Shown: positions 23,903-32,023 of the stretch, one piece after another
How positions within the stretch are numbered: position 1 is the stretch's first letter
How the letters are laid out: each line of letters starts with the position of its first letter
From: Clostridiales bacterium
GTDB lineage: Bacteria > Bacillota > Clostridia > Oscillospirales > Butyricicoccaceae
Direction: 5' to 3'
Length of the DNA stretch: 42,502 nucleotides
NCBI GenBank assembly: GCA_019418305.1
Contig: DYCA01000008.1
Location: forward strand, 344-42,845
Notes under the pieces: model-generated
Databases searched by the model: none
The model's input: the letters and a program-made list of their open reading frames with translations, nothing else
What the model was told of the DNA's origin: nothing
Made by a program: the position numbers and the translations under genes

Positions 23903-25849
23903 GTGATTCGGATTGTATTTCTTGCTCCTTTCGAAGAGCTCAAGGAGCTGGCCGAACAGGTCTTTGCAGAAGGTACCGAAAACGATCGATCCAACCAAAC
24001 CGGCGGTCGACATTATGAATTCTGCGCTATGCTTGCCCCAACGACCGCACAGGCCCTTTCACTGGATTTGAATGCGGACGTAATCATCGCGCGCGGCGCG
24101 ACCGCCTTTGACCTAAAGCGGCAGGGTTTCCCCGTGCCTGTGGTAGAACTGGTCATCTCGGGCGAAGATACGCTCAACATGTTGTATCTGTTAAAGGAAC
24201 GTTACGGTGAAACACCTGCAGGCATAATCGGCTCGGTCAACATGATTCTCGGCATTGAGGACACTGCACAAAAAATCGGTGTCAATCTCACGCCTTATTA
24301 TCTGGAGGAAAACACAGACGAGGAAATCTACCGGGTCGTATCCCGCGCAGTGGCAGATGGCAAACGGGTGATCCTGGGTGGTATGCGAGGTTGTACATAT
24401 GCCCACAGCCTTGGTGCAGAGCATCTGCTGCTCACTTCAGGTCGCAGTTCCATTTGGAACGCAATCAACGCGGCCAAGCAGCTTGGCGCCAGCAGTCGCG
24501 AGGCACAAGAACACAGCTTGCTGCGTTCCGCCATGGTGGATAATGCTTTTGAAGGGCTGATCGCCCTCGATCCACAGGCCAACATCACGGCGATGAACCG
24601 CTCGGCGCAAAGCATTCTCGGTCTGACGCCGGGTAACTGGTTTCTCGGCATGCCCATCCGTGAGGTGCTTCGCTCACCGCAAATCGTGCGGTTGATTAAC
24701 CGTTCGGATAACTATGTAGATGAAATTATCGAATATCACCAGACCCACCTTTCTTTTAAAAAGATTACGATATATTTGCGCGACGAAGTAATCGGATATG
24801 TACTCACCTTTCTCAATGCCAATCAGATTCAGGAGGCCGAGGGCAAGCTGCGAGGCAAAATATATCACAAAGGGCATACCGCAAAGTACACCTTTGACAC
24901 GATTATCGGAGAAAGCCCCGCCATACGAGAATGTGTACGCCGCGCCAATGCCTATGCGCAGACCAATTCCAGTATCGTCATTTTCGGTGAAAGCGGAACC
25001 GGCAAAGAGCTGTTCAGCCAGTCCATCCACAACGCCAGTGCGCGGCGTGAACAGCCGTTTGTGGCAGTCAACTGCGCTGCCATCCCGGAAAACCTACTGG
25101 AAAGCGAGCTGTTCGGTTATGTCGGCGGCGCGTTCACAGGCGCCAGCAAGGAAGGAAAGCCGGGCCTGTTCGAACTGGCACACAACGGCACGATTTTCCT
25201 CGATGAAATTTCGGAAATGCCGCTTGCCCTGCAAAGCCGCCTGCTGCGCGTCATTCAGGAGAGGGAAATCATGCGCATCGGTCACGACAAGGTCATTCCC
25301 ATCGACGTGCGCGTCATCGCGGCGAGCAATCGCAACCTATACGAGCAGGTGCGCAAAGGAGAATTCCGCGAGGATCTGTATTACCGGCTGGATGTGCTCG
25401 ACTTGACCATTCCGCCGCTGCGCGAGCGTGGCAGTGACATTTCCATGCTCGCCCGCGCCTTTTTGAATGAATTCGGCATTGCCCAAAACCGCCATCCGCT
25501 TCAGTTGACTGCCGCTGCTGCACACTGTCTCGAGCAGCAGCACTGGCAGGGTAACATCCGTGAACTGCGCAACTTCTGCGAGCGGTTGAGCGTGCTGTGC
25601 AATGATCGCGACACCCTCGATGCAGACGATTTGCCTGCGTTCCTCCCCAGCCATGCCACGTGTATTCCGCCCCAACCTTCTGTGCTTGCGACCGCACTGC
25701 AGCCCGAAAACAGTTTGGAGCGTATCCTTTCCGCATTGGAAGCCGCAGGCGGCAACAAAACCGCCGCCGCACAAGCACTTGGTATGAGCCGTGTTACGCT
25801 GTGGCGTCAGCTCAAAAAATGGGAAGAGGAACAGCCGCCGAGGCAATGA
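23903..25849 (+). CDS. Sigma-54-dependent enhancer-binding activator with PrpR-type sensor domain
   Basis: 648 residues from a GTG start 7 bases after a GGAGG site. Residues 1 to about 180 match the PrpR N-terminal sensor domain, which in PrpR binds 2-methylcitrate (here with VIIARGATAFDLKR and VILGGMRGCTYAHSLG). A PAS-like region follows at about 205-310 (AFEGLIALDPQANITAMNRSA). The AAA+ domain (about 335-575) has Walker A GESGTGKE (from residue 362), the sigma-54 contact loop GAFTGA (409-414) and Walker B GTIFLDEI. The C-terminal Fis-type HTH is NKTAAAQALGMSRVTLWRQL. It stands divergently between two operons with -24/-12 promoters, so it most likely activates both on sensing a carboxylate. 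Confidence 0.93.
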   Translation: MIRIVFLAPFEELKELAEQVFAEGTENDRSNQTGGRHYEFCAMLAPTTAQALSLDLNADVIIARGATAFDLKRQGFPVPVVELVISGEDTLNMLYLLKERYGETPAGIIGSVNMILGIEDTAQKIGVNLTPYYLEENTDEEIYRVVSRAVADGKRVILGGMRGCTYAHSLGAEHLLLTSGRSSIWNAINAAKQLGASSREAQEHSLLRSAMVDNAFEGLIALDPQANITAMNRSAQSILGLTPGNWFLGMPIREVLRSPQIVRLINRSDNYVDEIIEYHQTHLSFKKITIYLRDEVIGYVLTFLNANQIQEAEGKLRGKIYHKGHTAKYTFDTIIGESPAIRECVRRANAYAQTNSSIVIFGESGTGKELFSQSIHNASARREQPFVAVNCAAIPENLLESELFGYVGGAFTGASKEGKPGLFELAHNGTIFLDEISEMPLALQSRLLRVIQEREIMRIGHDKVIPIDVRVIAASNRNLYEQVRKGEFREDLYYRLDVLDLTIPPLRERGSDISMLARAFLNEFGIAQNRHPLQLTAAAAHCLEQQHWQGNIRELRNFCERLSVLCNDRDTLDADDLPAFLPSHATCIPPQPSVLATALQPENSLERILSALEAAGGNKTAAAQALGMSRVTLWRQLKKWEEEQPPRQ

Positions 25850-26033
25850 AGCATAGGTCATATCACCAAAGCGCCCTTTTCCGTATCGTGTTTCATCCGT
25901 TTCACGTCAACCGCTTCTCCTTCCTGAAACATTTGGATAACGCGCCGCTTACGCACTGTGTTTTTCGTCGAATTGTAGAAAATAACCGTCGTTTTTTGTA
26001 GAAAGCGCTTGTTTTTCCCTGTTTCTCCTCTTC

Positions 26034-26050
26034 TTGGCAAACATCTTGCT
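26034..26050 (+). promoter_or_regulatory. Sigma-54 (-24/-12) promoter P2, rightward
   Basis: TTGGCAAACATCTTGCT, with GG at 26036-26037 and GC at 26048-26049, exactly 12 bases apart, and a perfect TTGC at -12. The predicted start near 26061 leaves about 44 bases before the ATG at 26105, the same layout as the leftward promoter. The gap from 25850 holds two copies of TTGTAGAAA (25973-25981 and 25996-26004) but no clear TTGCAAC site. Confidence 0.82.
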
Positions 26051-26104
26051 TGGATATAGGGATGTAGCAACCATTGCATCCACGGCTTGAAAGGAGAAAC
26101 ACAA

Positions 26105-27043
26105 ATGCTCAATTACAAAACCGGTGTCGTCGGCGCGGGCCGCGTCGGCGCGGGTATGGCAACACTGATGGCGGGACACGGCTGCGAAGTCACGATCGTT
26201 GGTCTGGATAAGGATGACCTCAAGCGCTGCCGCAGCATTCTGGAAGGCAATCTGGACGAACTGGTGCAGCAGGGACTGGCGACGGAACAAAACCGCACGG
26301 CAATCCTGCGCCGCTTGACCCTGACCACCGACACTGCAAATCTCAAAGACTGCGTATTCGTTCTGGAAGCTGCATTTGAGGAGGTAAACGTCAAAAAAGG
26401 CATTTACCGTCAGGTTGAAGCGGTCGTCGCACCGGATGCGCTGATGGCATCCACCACGTCGGCCATCCCGGTTGAACTGCTGACCGCCGAGATGGAGCAC
26501 CCCGAACGTTTTGCCGTCACACATCCGTTCCAGCCCGCACACATGTTGCCGTTGATCGAGCTGGTCGGCGGCCCGAACACCTCGCCCGCGACCATCGACC
26601 GCCTGCGTGTGTTCATGGAAGAGCTGGACCGTGAAGTCGTCACACTGCGCAAGAGTGTCCCCGGCTTCATCATCAACCGTCTGGCGCAGGCATTGTTCCG
26701 CGAATCGCTTTATCTGGTTGAGCAGGGCGTGGTTTCCGTCGCAGACATCGATAAAGCCATCAAATATGCAGTCGGCATGCGTTATGCATCCATTGGCCTG
26801 CTTGAATACTTTGACGACGTCGGCTTCAACCTGGAGCGCGACATCGCCCAGACCGTTTACCCCGATCTGTGCAGCACCCGCGCCATCCAACAGATCGTGC
26901 TGGATGGTCTGGCGTCCGGCAAGACCGGCCGCAGCGTGGGAAAAGGCCTGTACGACTGGTCAAAAAAGGACGACGCCGATTATCTGCGCCGCAAAGCCAC
27001 ACCTTACTACGCCTGTTTCCACTGGGACATGCCGGAGGATTAA
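26105..27043 (+). CDS. 3-hydroxyacyl-CoA dehydrogenase-family NAD-dependent oxidoreductase
   Basis: 312 residues from the ATG at 26105 (MLNYKTGVVGAGRVGAGMA), 8 bases after AAAGGAG. The NAD loop GVVGAGRVGAGMA, the SSTSAIP-like stretch ASTTSAIPVELL, and the catalytic histidine in FAVTHPFQPAHMLPLIELVGG (in part) place it in the 3-hydroxyacyl-CoA dehydrogenase fold. The C-terminal domain has VPGFIINRLAQALFRESLYLVEQGV and GKTGRSVGKGLYDW. The HPFQPxHxLPLxE pattern is closer to small-molecule members such as L-gulonate 3-dehydrogenase or carnitine dehydrogenase than to fatty-acid enzymes, and no CoA-pathway genes are nearby. It is the first gene behind P2. A sugar-acid or hydroxy-acid substrate is inferred. 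Confidence 0.83.
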   Translation: MLNYKTGVVGAGRVGAGMATLMAGHGCEVTIVGLDKDDLKRCRSILEGNLDELVQQGLATEQNRTAILRRLTLTTDTANLKDCVFVLEAAFEEVNVKKGIYRQVEAVVAPDALMASTTSAIPVELLTAEMEHPERFAVTHPFQPAHMLPLIELVGGPNTSPATIDRLRVFMEELDREVVTLRKSVPGFIINRLAQALFRESLYLVEQGVVSVADIDKAIKYAVGMRYASIGLLEYFDDVGFNLERDIAQTVYPDLCSTRAIQQIVLDGLASGKTGRSVGKGLYDWSKKDDADYLRRKATPYYACFHWDMPED

Positions 27044-27064
27044 CAAAGGAAAGAAGGATTTGTC

Positions 27065-28021
27065 ATGAGCAAAATCGTCATTTTGGACGGCTACACCGAA
27101 AATCCGGGAGATCTATCCTGGGCGCCATTTGAAGCGCTGGGCGAGGTGACGGTTTATGACCGCACCCCTGTTGACAAGATCATTCCACGCATCGGCAGCG
27201 CGGAAATTGTCATCACCAACAAAACACCCCTGCGACGCGAAACGCTCGATGCCTGCCCCTCGATCCGATACATCGGCGTACTGGCGACCGGCTACGATGT
27301 CGTGGACGTGCAGGCCGCCCGCGAGCGCGGCATTCCGGTGACCAACGTTCCCTCCTACGGAACGGCCGCCGTCGGACAGTACGCGATCGCTATGCTGCTA
27401 GAGATCTGCCATCATGTTGCCCATCACGCGCAGGCCGTGCGCGATGGGCGGTGGCAAGCCTGCCCGGACTGGTGCTTCTGGGACTATCCGCTCATCGAGC
27501 TGGACGGCAAAACAATGGGCGTCATCGGTTTCGGCCGCATCGGCCGGCAGACAGCGCGCATCGCCAAGGCCATGGGAATGCATATTCTCGCGTATGACAA
27601 CACCCCTTGCGACGAGGGGCGCGCCATCGGCGACTATGTTTCACTGGACACGCTATATGCACAAAGCGACGTGATTGCGCTGCACTGCCCGCTCTTTCCC
27701 GAAACACGCGGCATGATTTGCAAGCAAAGCATCGCAAAAATGAAGGATGGCGTCATCCTGCTCAACAACTCTCGCGGGCCGCTCATCAACGAACAGGATT
27801 TGGCGGACGCACTGGAAAGCGGCAAGGTCTACGCCGCCGGTCTGGACGTTGTCTCCACCGAACCAATCGCAGGCGATAACCCGCTGCTGCATGCCAAAAA
27901 CTGCTTCATCACCCCGCACATCAGTTGGGCCTCCCGCGAGAGCCGCGCACGCATCATGGACATGGCGGCAAACAATCTGTCCCAATGGCTTGCGGGTACC
28001 CCCATTCACGTTGTGGACTGA
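27065..28021 (+). CDS. D-isomer-specific 2-hydroxyacid dehydrogenase (glycerate/hydroxypyruvate reductase type)
   Basis: 318 residues with the full family set: VGQYAIAMLLEICH, the cofactor loop MGVIGFGRIGRQTARIAKAMGM (in part), DVIALHCPLFPETRGMI, catalytic arginine in LLNNSRGPLINEQDLADAL, glutamate after LDVVSTEPI, and histidine in FITPHISWASRESRARI. ITNKTPLRRETLDACPSIRYIGVLATGYDVVD (in part) and the overall form resemble glycerate dehydrogenase (HprA). The next gene is glycerate 2-kinase, 18 bases downstream, so the most economical role is reduction of hydroxypyruvate to D-glycerate. It follows the preceding gene by 21 bases with its own ribosome binding site. Confidence 0.88.
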   Translation: MSKIVILDGYTENPGDLSWAPFEALGEVTVYDRTPVDKIIPRIGSAEIVITNKTPLRRETLDACPSIRYIGVLATGYDVVDVQAARERGIPVTNVPSYGTAAVGQYAIAMLLEICHHVAHHAQAVRDGRWQACPDWCFWDYPLIELDGKTMGVIGFGRIGRQTARIAKAMGMHILAYDNTPCDEGRAIGDYVSLDTLYAQSDVIALHCPLFPETRGMICKQSIAKMKDGVILLNNSRGPLINEQDLADALESGKVYAAGLDVVSTEPIAGDNPLLHAKNCFITPHISWASRESRARIMDMAANNLSQWLAGTPIHVVD

Positions 28022-28039
28022 GTCAAAGGAGGAACCGCT

Positions 28040-29272
28040 ATGAGTCTGCGCACCGATGCGGAAACCATTTATCAGACAGCCATTCGCGCCTCCCTGCCCG
28101 ACCGCGCCGTGCAGGACGCACTGGCGGACTGGCAGCAGCCTGCCGGACGCACCATTCTGCTGGCGGTTGGCAAAGCCGCATGGCGCATGGCGCAGGCCGC
28201 GCAGCAGGTGCTCGGCAAGCAAATTTCCACGGGCCTTGTTGTCACCAAATACCGACACAGCGAAGGCCCGCTCGACGGTCTGGAGATCATCGAGGCCGGT
28301 CATCCCGTGCCGGACGAAAATTCTGTGCGTGCCGCGCAGCGCGCACTCAGCCTGACGCAAAATCTCACCGCGCAGGACACCGTGCTGCTGCTGATTTCCG
28401 GCGGCGGCTCAGCGCTGCTCGAACTGCCGCTGATCGGGCTTGACGTGATGCAACGCATCACACAGGCTTTGCTTGCCTCGGGCGCGGATATCACGGAAGT
28501 GAACGCTGTGCGCAAACGATTCAGCATGGTCAAGGGTGGTCGGCTAGCCGAGCACTGCGCACCTGCTCATGTAGAAGCATTGCTGCTCAGTGATGTTCTG
28601 GGCGATCGTCCGGATGTCATCGCCTCGGGCTTAAGCGCAGTGGACGAAACCGCTGCGGACTCGGCGATCCCCATTGCCGAGCGGTACGGGCTGCCACTTT
28701 CCGCAAAGGAGTGGAGCTTGCTTGCGCAGACGCTGCCCCAAACACTGCCCCATGTGCATAATCGCGTGATCGGGGGGATATCCGTATTGTGCCATCATGC
28801 GGCTGAAGTCTGCATTTCTCTCGGCTACCGCACCGAAATCCTGACCGAATCACTCTGCTGTACGGCACGGGATGCCGGTGTATTCCTGTCCAACATTGCG
28901 CAGCATTACGCAGGGCGCGGCGAAAAGCGCGCCTTTCTCGCGGGCGGTGAAACCGTCGTGCATCTGACCGGACACGGCAAAGGCGGCCGTAATCAGGAGC
29001 TTGCACTTGCCGCAGCCGCGGGCCTGCGCGGACATGACAACGCGGCGGTGTTCTCGGTCGGCTCCGACGGAACCGACGGGCCAACCGACGCCGCCGGCGG
29101 CTATGTCGACGGAACCACGTATGATGTGCTGTGCGCACAGGGCATTTCGGTAGAGCAAGCGCTAACAAACAACGACGCTTACCATGCGCTGTCTGCCTGC
29201 GGCGGCCTGATTATCACCGGTGCTACCGGCACCAACGTCAATGACCTTTCGGTTTTACTAATCCAAAACTGA
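28040..29272 (+). CDS. Glycerate 2-kinase (MOFRL/GckA-TtuD type)
   Basis: 410 residues. This family phosphorylates D-glycerate to 2-phosphoglycerate, feeding lower glycolysis; it is typical of hydroxypyruvate, tartrate and serine-cycle routes. Markers: ILLAVGKAAWRMAQAA, EAGHPVPDENSVRAA, VLLLISGGGSALLELP, ITEVNAVRKRFSMVKGGRLA in part, LLLSDVLGDRPDVIASG, and the C-terminal MOFRL part (FLAGGETVVHLTGHGKGGRNQELALA in part, SVGSDGTDGPTDAAGGYVDG). The start at 28040 follows AAAGGAGG. It is the last gene behind P2 and is followed directly by a terminator. It gives the best functional anchor for the module: carbon exits as glycerate. Confidence 0.92.
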   Translation: MSLRTDAETIYQTAIRASLPDRAVQDALADWQQPAGRTILLAVGKAAWRMAQAAQQVLGKQISTGLVVTKYRHSEGPLDGLEIIEAGHPVPDENSVRAAQRALSLTQNLTAQDTVLLLISGGGSALLELPLIGLDVMQRITQALLASGADITEVNAVRKRFSMVKGGRLAEHCAPAHVEALLLSDVLGDRPDVIASGLSAVDETAADSAIPIAERYGLPLSAKEWSLLAQTLPQTLPHVHNRVIGGISVLCHHAAEVCISLGYRTEILTESLCCTARDAGVFLSNIAQHYAGRGEKRAFLAGGETVVHLTGHGKGGRNQELALAAAAGLRGHDNAAVFSVGSDGTDGPTDAAGGYVDGTTYDVLCAQGISVEQALTNNDAYHALSACGGLIITGATGTNVNDLSVLLIQN

Positions 29273-29283
29273 CCCCTCCTCTC

Positions 29284-29329
29284 AAAGCCCCGACACACCG
29301 GTCATATTCCCTGTGTGTCAGGGCTTTTT
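29284..29329 (+). terminator. Terminator after glycerate 2-kinase
   Basis: Hairpin AAGCCC-GACACAC (29285-29298) with GTGTGTC-GGGCTT (29313-29326), loop of 14 bases, followed by a run of five to six T. It lies just after the kinase stop codon and separates the module from the reductase gene. Confidence 0.88.
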
Positions 29330-29368
29330 CTGCAAGTCCGAAAAAATTTAATAATCAACGCGGATAAA

Positions 29369-29397
29369 TTGTCATCCTGCGTGAAATATCGTATAAT
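29369..29397 (+). promoter_or_regulatory. Vegetative promoter of the nitrite/sulfite reductase gene
   Basis: TTGTCA (29369-29374), a 17-base spacer and a perfect TATAAT (29392-29397). The leader of about 85 bases contains a hairpin with CCCCG at its base and inner TGC/GCA pairs (about 29429-29454), followed by TCGGTTTT; this could act as a weak attenuator. Confidence 0.78.
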
Positions 29398-29488
29398 AGG
29401 GACAAGATAAGGAACAAGACGATCAGCGCCCCGCTGCATACTGTCGCACGGGGTCGGTTTTGCTTGGAATCAAACAAGGAGGATATCC

Positions 29489-31036
29489 ATGAACACCATC
29501 AATCCCCAGAACTGGAAAGCGGACCTGCCCGCCTTCCGTGAAAAGACCGCGGCATTTTATGCAGGTGAAATCAAGCTCGGCGAATACAAGGGCTTTTCCG
29601 GCTACTACGGAAGCTATGCTCAGAAGGGCGGCAAAGCCAGCATGCTGCGCCTTCGCATGCCTGCCGGTCGCGTGACACGCGAAAAGCTGGCATTTGTTGC
29701 GCAAATGCTCCGCACCTATGCCATACCGCGCGTACACTTCACCACCTGCCAGACCATCCAGCTGCACGACCTCGGGCAGGATACCGTGTACGCCGTCATG
29801 GAGAAGGCGCTCGACGCGGGCATCGTGACCATGGGCGGTGGCGGCGACTTTCCCCGCAACGTCATGTGCTCTCCGCTCTCCGGCGTGCAGACAGATGAAT
29901 ATTTTGACACGCTGCCGTGGGCGGAAGCCGCCGGCAACTACCTGCTGGGCTTCATCAAAGCCGAAAAGATGCCGCGCAAGCTCAAAGTCGGCTTTTCCAA
30001 CTCGCCGGCCAATCAAACGCACGCGACCTACCGCGACCTTGGATTTGTCGCACGTGCAGACGGCAAATTCGACGTATACAGCGCAGGCGGTCTGGGCAAC
30101 AATCCGCGTATGGGCGTACAGGTGGGCGAAGCCGTAGAGCCCTCGCAGATCCTGTATTATATCAAGGCTATGTGGCTGACTTTCCGCGCCTACGGCAACT
30201 ATGAAAACCGCGGCAAAGCCCGCACCCGTTATATGGTGGAAACCCTTGGCGGTGAGCAGAACTATATCAAAGCGTTTTGTGAAAAACTGGACGAGGTCTA
30301 TGCCTCCGGCGAAGACTTAACGCTTTCGGTCGATCCGCAAGCGATTACCAAAACCGGCGACGGCACAACGCTCAGCGGCCCGCGTGTGCTGACACAGAAG
30401 CAGCCCGGCCTGTACACCGTAGTCTGGCATCCGATAGGCGGACAGCCTGCGCCCGAAACGCTGTGCACGCTCAGCGACCTGCTGCAGGACATGCCGGACG
30501 CCGAACTGCGCCTTGCGCCCGACGAAGCTGCCTATATTGTCAATCTGACCGGCGCGGAAGCGCAAAAGGTGCTTGCCGCCACAGCGGAAAGCGCACGCAC
30601 ACTGTTTGAAACCTCGGTCAGCTGCATCGGCGGCATGACCTGTCAGGTTGGCATGCGCGACTCGCAGGGCCTGCTCGCCGCATGCATTGCAGCAGTGCGC
30701 GAGGCCGGTCTGCCGGACGGCGCGCTGCCCCAGATGCACATTTCCGGCTGCGCTTCCTCGTGCGGTACACATCAGACCGGCTCCATCGGTTTCCGCGGTG
30801 CGTCCAAGCTGGTGGACGGTAAGCCGCAGTCGGCTTTCACGTTGTTTGTCGGCGGCTGCGACCGCCAGGGCTGCGAAGCGATGGGCCGTGAGCTGGGCAC
30901 TATCCTGGAAAGCGAAATCCCCGCATTTCTGGTCGAGCTGGGCAGGACCGTTGCCGCTTCCGGAAAGGACTTTGCCGCATGGCGCAAGACCGACCCCAAC
31001 GGCATCGGCCGTATTGCAGCACCGTATTTGGCCTGA
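29489..31036 (+). CDS. Siroheme- and 4Fe-4S-dependent nitrite/sulfite reductase
   Basis: 515 residues of the ferredoxin-type nitrite/sulfite reductase family, which performs six-electron reduction of nitrite or sulfite. Cluster and siroheme ligands are C379 and C385 (SCIGGMTCQVG) and C421 and C425 (SGCASSCGTHQ), the C-x5-C and C-x3-C pattern of the family. The two half-domains begin with MLRLRMPAGRVTREKL and YTVVWHPIGGQP. FTTCQTIQLHDL and GGGGDFPRNVMCSPLSG are typical substrate-channel motifs. It is a single-gene unit with its own promoter and terminators at both sides. Sulfite or nitrite specificity cannot be told. It needs siroheme, which draws on the sirohydrochlorin step that looks damaged at 3688-4037. 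Confidence 0.9.
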   Translation: MNTINPQNWKADLPAFREKTAAFYAGEIKLGEYKGFSGYYGSYAQKGGKASMLRLRMPAGRVTREKLAFVAQMLRTYAIPRVHFTTCQTIQLHDLGQDTVYAVMEKALDAGIVTMGGGGDFPRNVMCSPLSGVQTDEYFDTLPWAEAAGNYLLGFIKAEKMPRKLKVGFSNSPANQTHATYRDLGFVARADGKFDVYSAGGLGNNPRMGVQVGEAVEPSQILYYIKAMWLTFRAYGNYENRGKARTRYMVETLGGEQNYIKAFCEKLDEVYASGEDLTLSVDPQAITKTGDGTTLSGPRVLTQKQPGLYTVVWHPIGGQPAPETLCTLSDLLQDMPDAELRLAPDEAAYIVNLTGAEAQKVLAATAESARTLFETSVSCIGGMTCQVGMRDSQGLLAACIAAVREAGLPDGALPQMHISGCASSCGTHQTGSIGFRGASKLVDGKPQSAFTLFVGGCDRQGCEAMGRELGTILESEIPAFLVELGRTVAASGKDFAAWRKTDPNGIGRIAAPYLA

Positions 31037-31071
31037 TTCTGTGGGTGAGTCAGAAGCCACGATTTTCAGAC

Positions 31072-31112
31072 AAAAAAGCAAGGCACCGCTGTAAGCGGTG
31101 CCTTGCTTTTTT
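31072..31112. terminator. Bidirectional terminator
   Basis: A strong perfect hairpin, AAAAAAGCAAGGCACCGC with GCGGTGCCTTGCTTTTTT around a TGTAA loop. T runs occur on both strands, so it can end the rightward reductase transcript and the leftward iol-type operon. Confidence 0.92.
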
Positions 31113-31121
31113 CTTTTCCTG

Positions 31122-31958
31122 TTATGCCTTGTCAAACACATATCGGTCCAGCAAACGGCTGGTTTCCGCAGCCACTGCCGCCGTATCCGCCTGCCAGTGT
31201 TTCGCACTGACCAGCTCATAGCTCCACCAGCCGTCATAGCCGGTGTCCTTGACCGCCTGCACCCACTCCATCAGTGGGATATCACCCTCGCCTGCATAGC
31301 AGCCGCGCAGCACGGTTTCATCACAAACCGTCCCCGGCGCATTGCGGCGTCCGTCGCAAAAATGAATGTGATAGATAAGCGACGGGTCCAATGCGCGCAC
31401 ATCGTCGGGTGTGGTCTCCGCACCATACCACAGATGCCAGAAATCAATGACCGTGCCGAAATTATCGCGTCCGACCGCATCAATCAGCAATTTGGCTGTA
31501 CGCAGCGAATGGATGGGCGACCATGCCACCGGCTCCAGCTGAAAGCGCACGCCATACCGCGCCCCGATGTCACAGATGCGGCGGATATTCTTTGCAGTCA
31601 GCTCAATAACTTCTTCCTCCGGACGTCCTTCCAAAGCGCAGAGCGGCACCAGCTGAATACAGTCGCAGCCCACCTCGCGCGCAAATGCAGACAGCGTTTC
31701 CGTCTCACGAAGCATGCGGGCGATGTTATCATCATCCGTGCGCTCCACATGCGCGATATCGTTGATGCTGATGATGCGCATATCATATTGTGCCAGCGCT
31801 TCTTTTACCGTTTCCGGTGTGCAGCCGGCCTCCAGATAGTCCCACACCTTGGTCCCCGCCATCTCCAGTGCGCCGAAGCCCGCCTGCTTGGCAATACGGA
31901 TATCGCTGAGAAGGTTGCTTTTCCAAATTGACTTTGTGTGCAGTGCTTTGCCTGCCAT
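31122..31958 (-). CDS. IolI-like sugar isomerase/epimerase (xylose-isomerase-like TIM barrel)
   Basis: 278 residues from the start at 31958 (MAGKALHTKSIWKSN) with an AAAGGATG site; a longer frame to 32066 runs back into iolB. The sequence follows Bacillus IolI (inosose isomerase) closely in layout and has its length: FGALEMAGTKVWDYLEAG, VGCDCIQLVPLCALEG, YGVRFQLEPVAW, RDNFGTVIDFWHLWYG, IYHIHFCDG and GYDGWWSYELVS. The metal ligands are expected to be the glutamate in QLEPV, aspartate in VIDFWH, a histidine and the glutamate in SYELV. IolI interconverts 2-keto-myo-inositol and 1-keto-D-chiro-inositol. It is the last gene of the operon. A related epimerase on another sugar is possible. Confidence 0.75.
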   Translation of the reverse strand: MAGKALHTKSIWKSNLLSDIRIAKQAGFGALEMAGTKVWDYLEAGCTPETVKEALAQYDMRIISINDIAHVERTDDDNIARMLRETETLSAFAREVGCDCIQLVPLCALEGRPEEEVIELTAKNIRRICDIGARYGVRFQLEPVAWSPIHSLRTAKLLIDAVGRDNFGTVIDFWHLWYGAETTPDDVRALDPSLIYHIHFCDGRRNAPGTVCDETVLRGCYAGEGDIPLMEWVQAVKDTGYDGWWSYELVSAKHWQADTAAVAAETSRLLDRYVFDKA

Positions 31959-32023
31959 AATGATACATCCTTTCCCGCCCGTTTTCCGCTGCTGCGGACG
32001 GGCCTTGCTGTTTTCGTGCGGAT

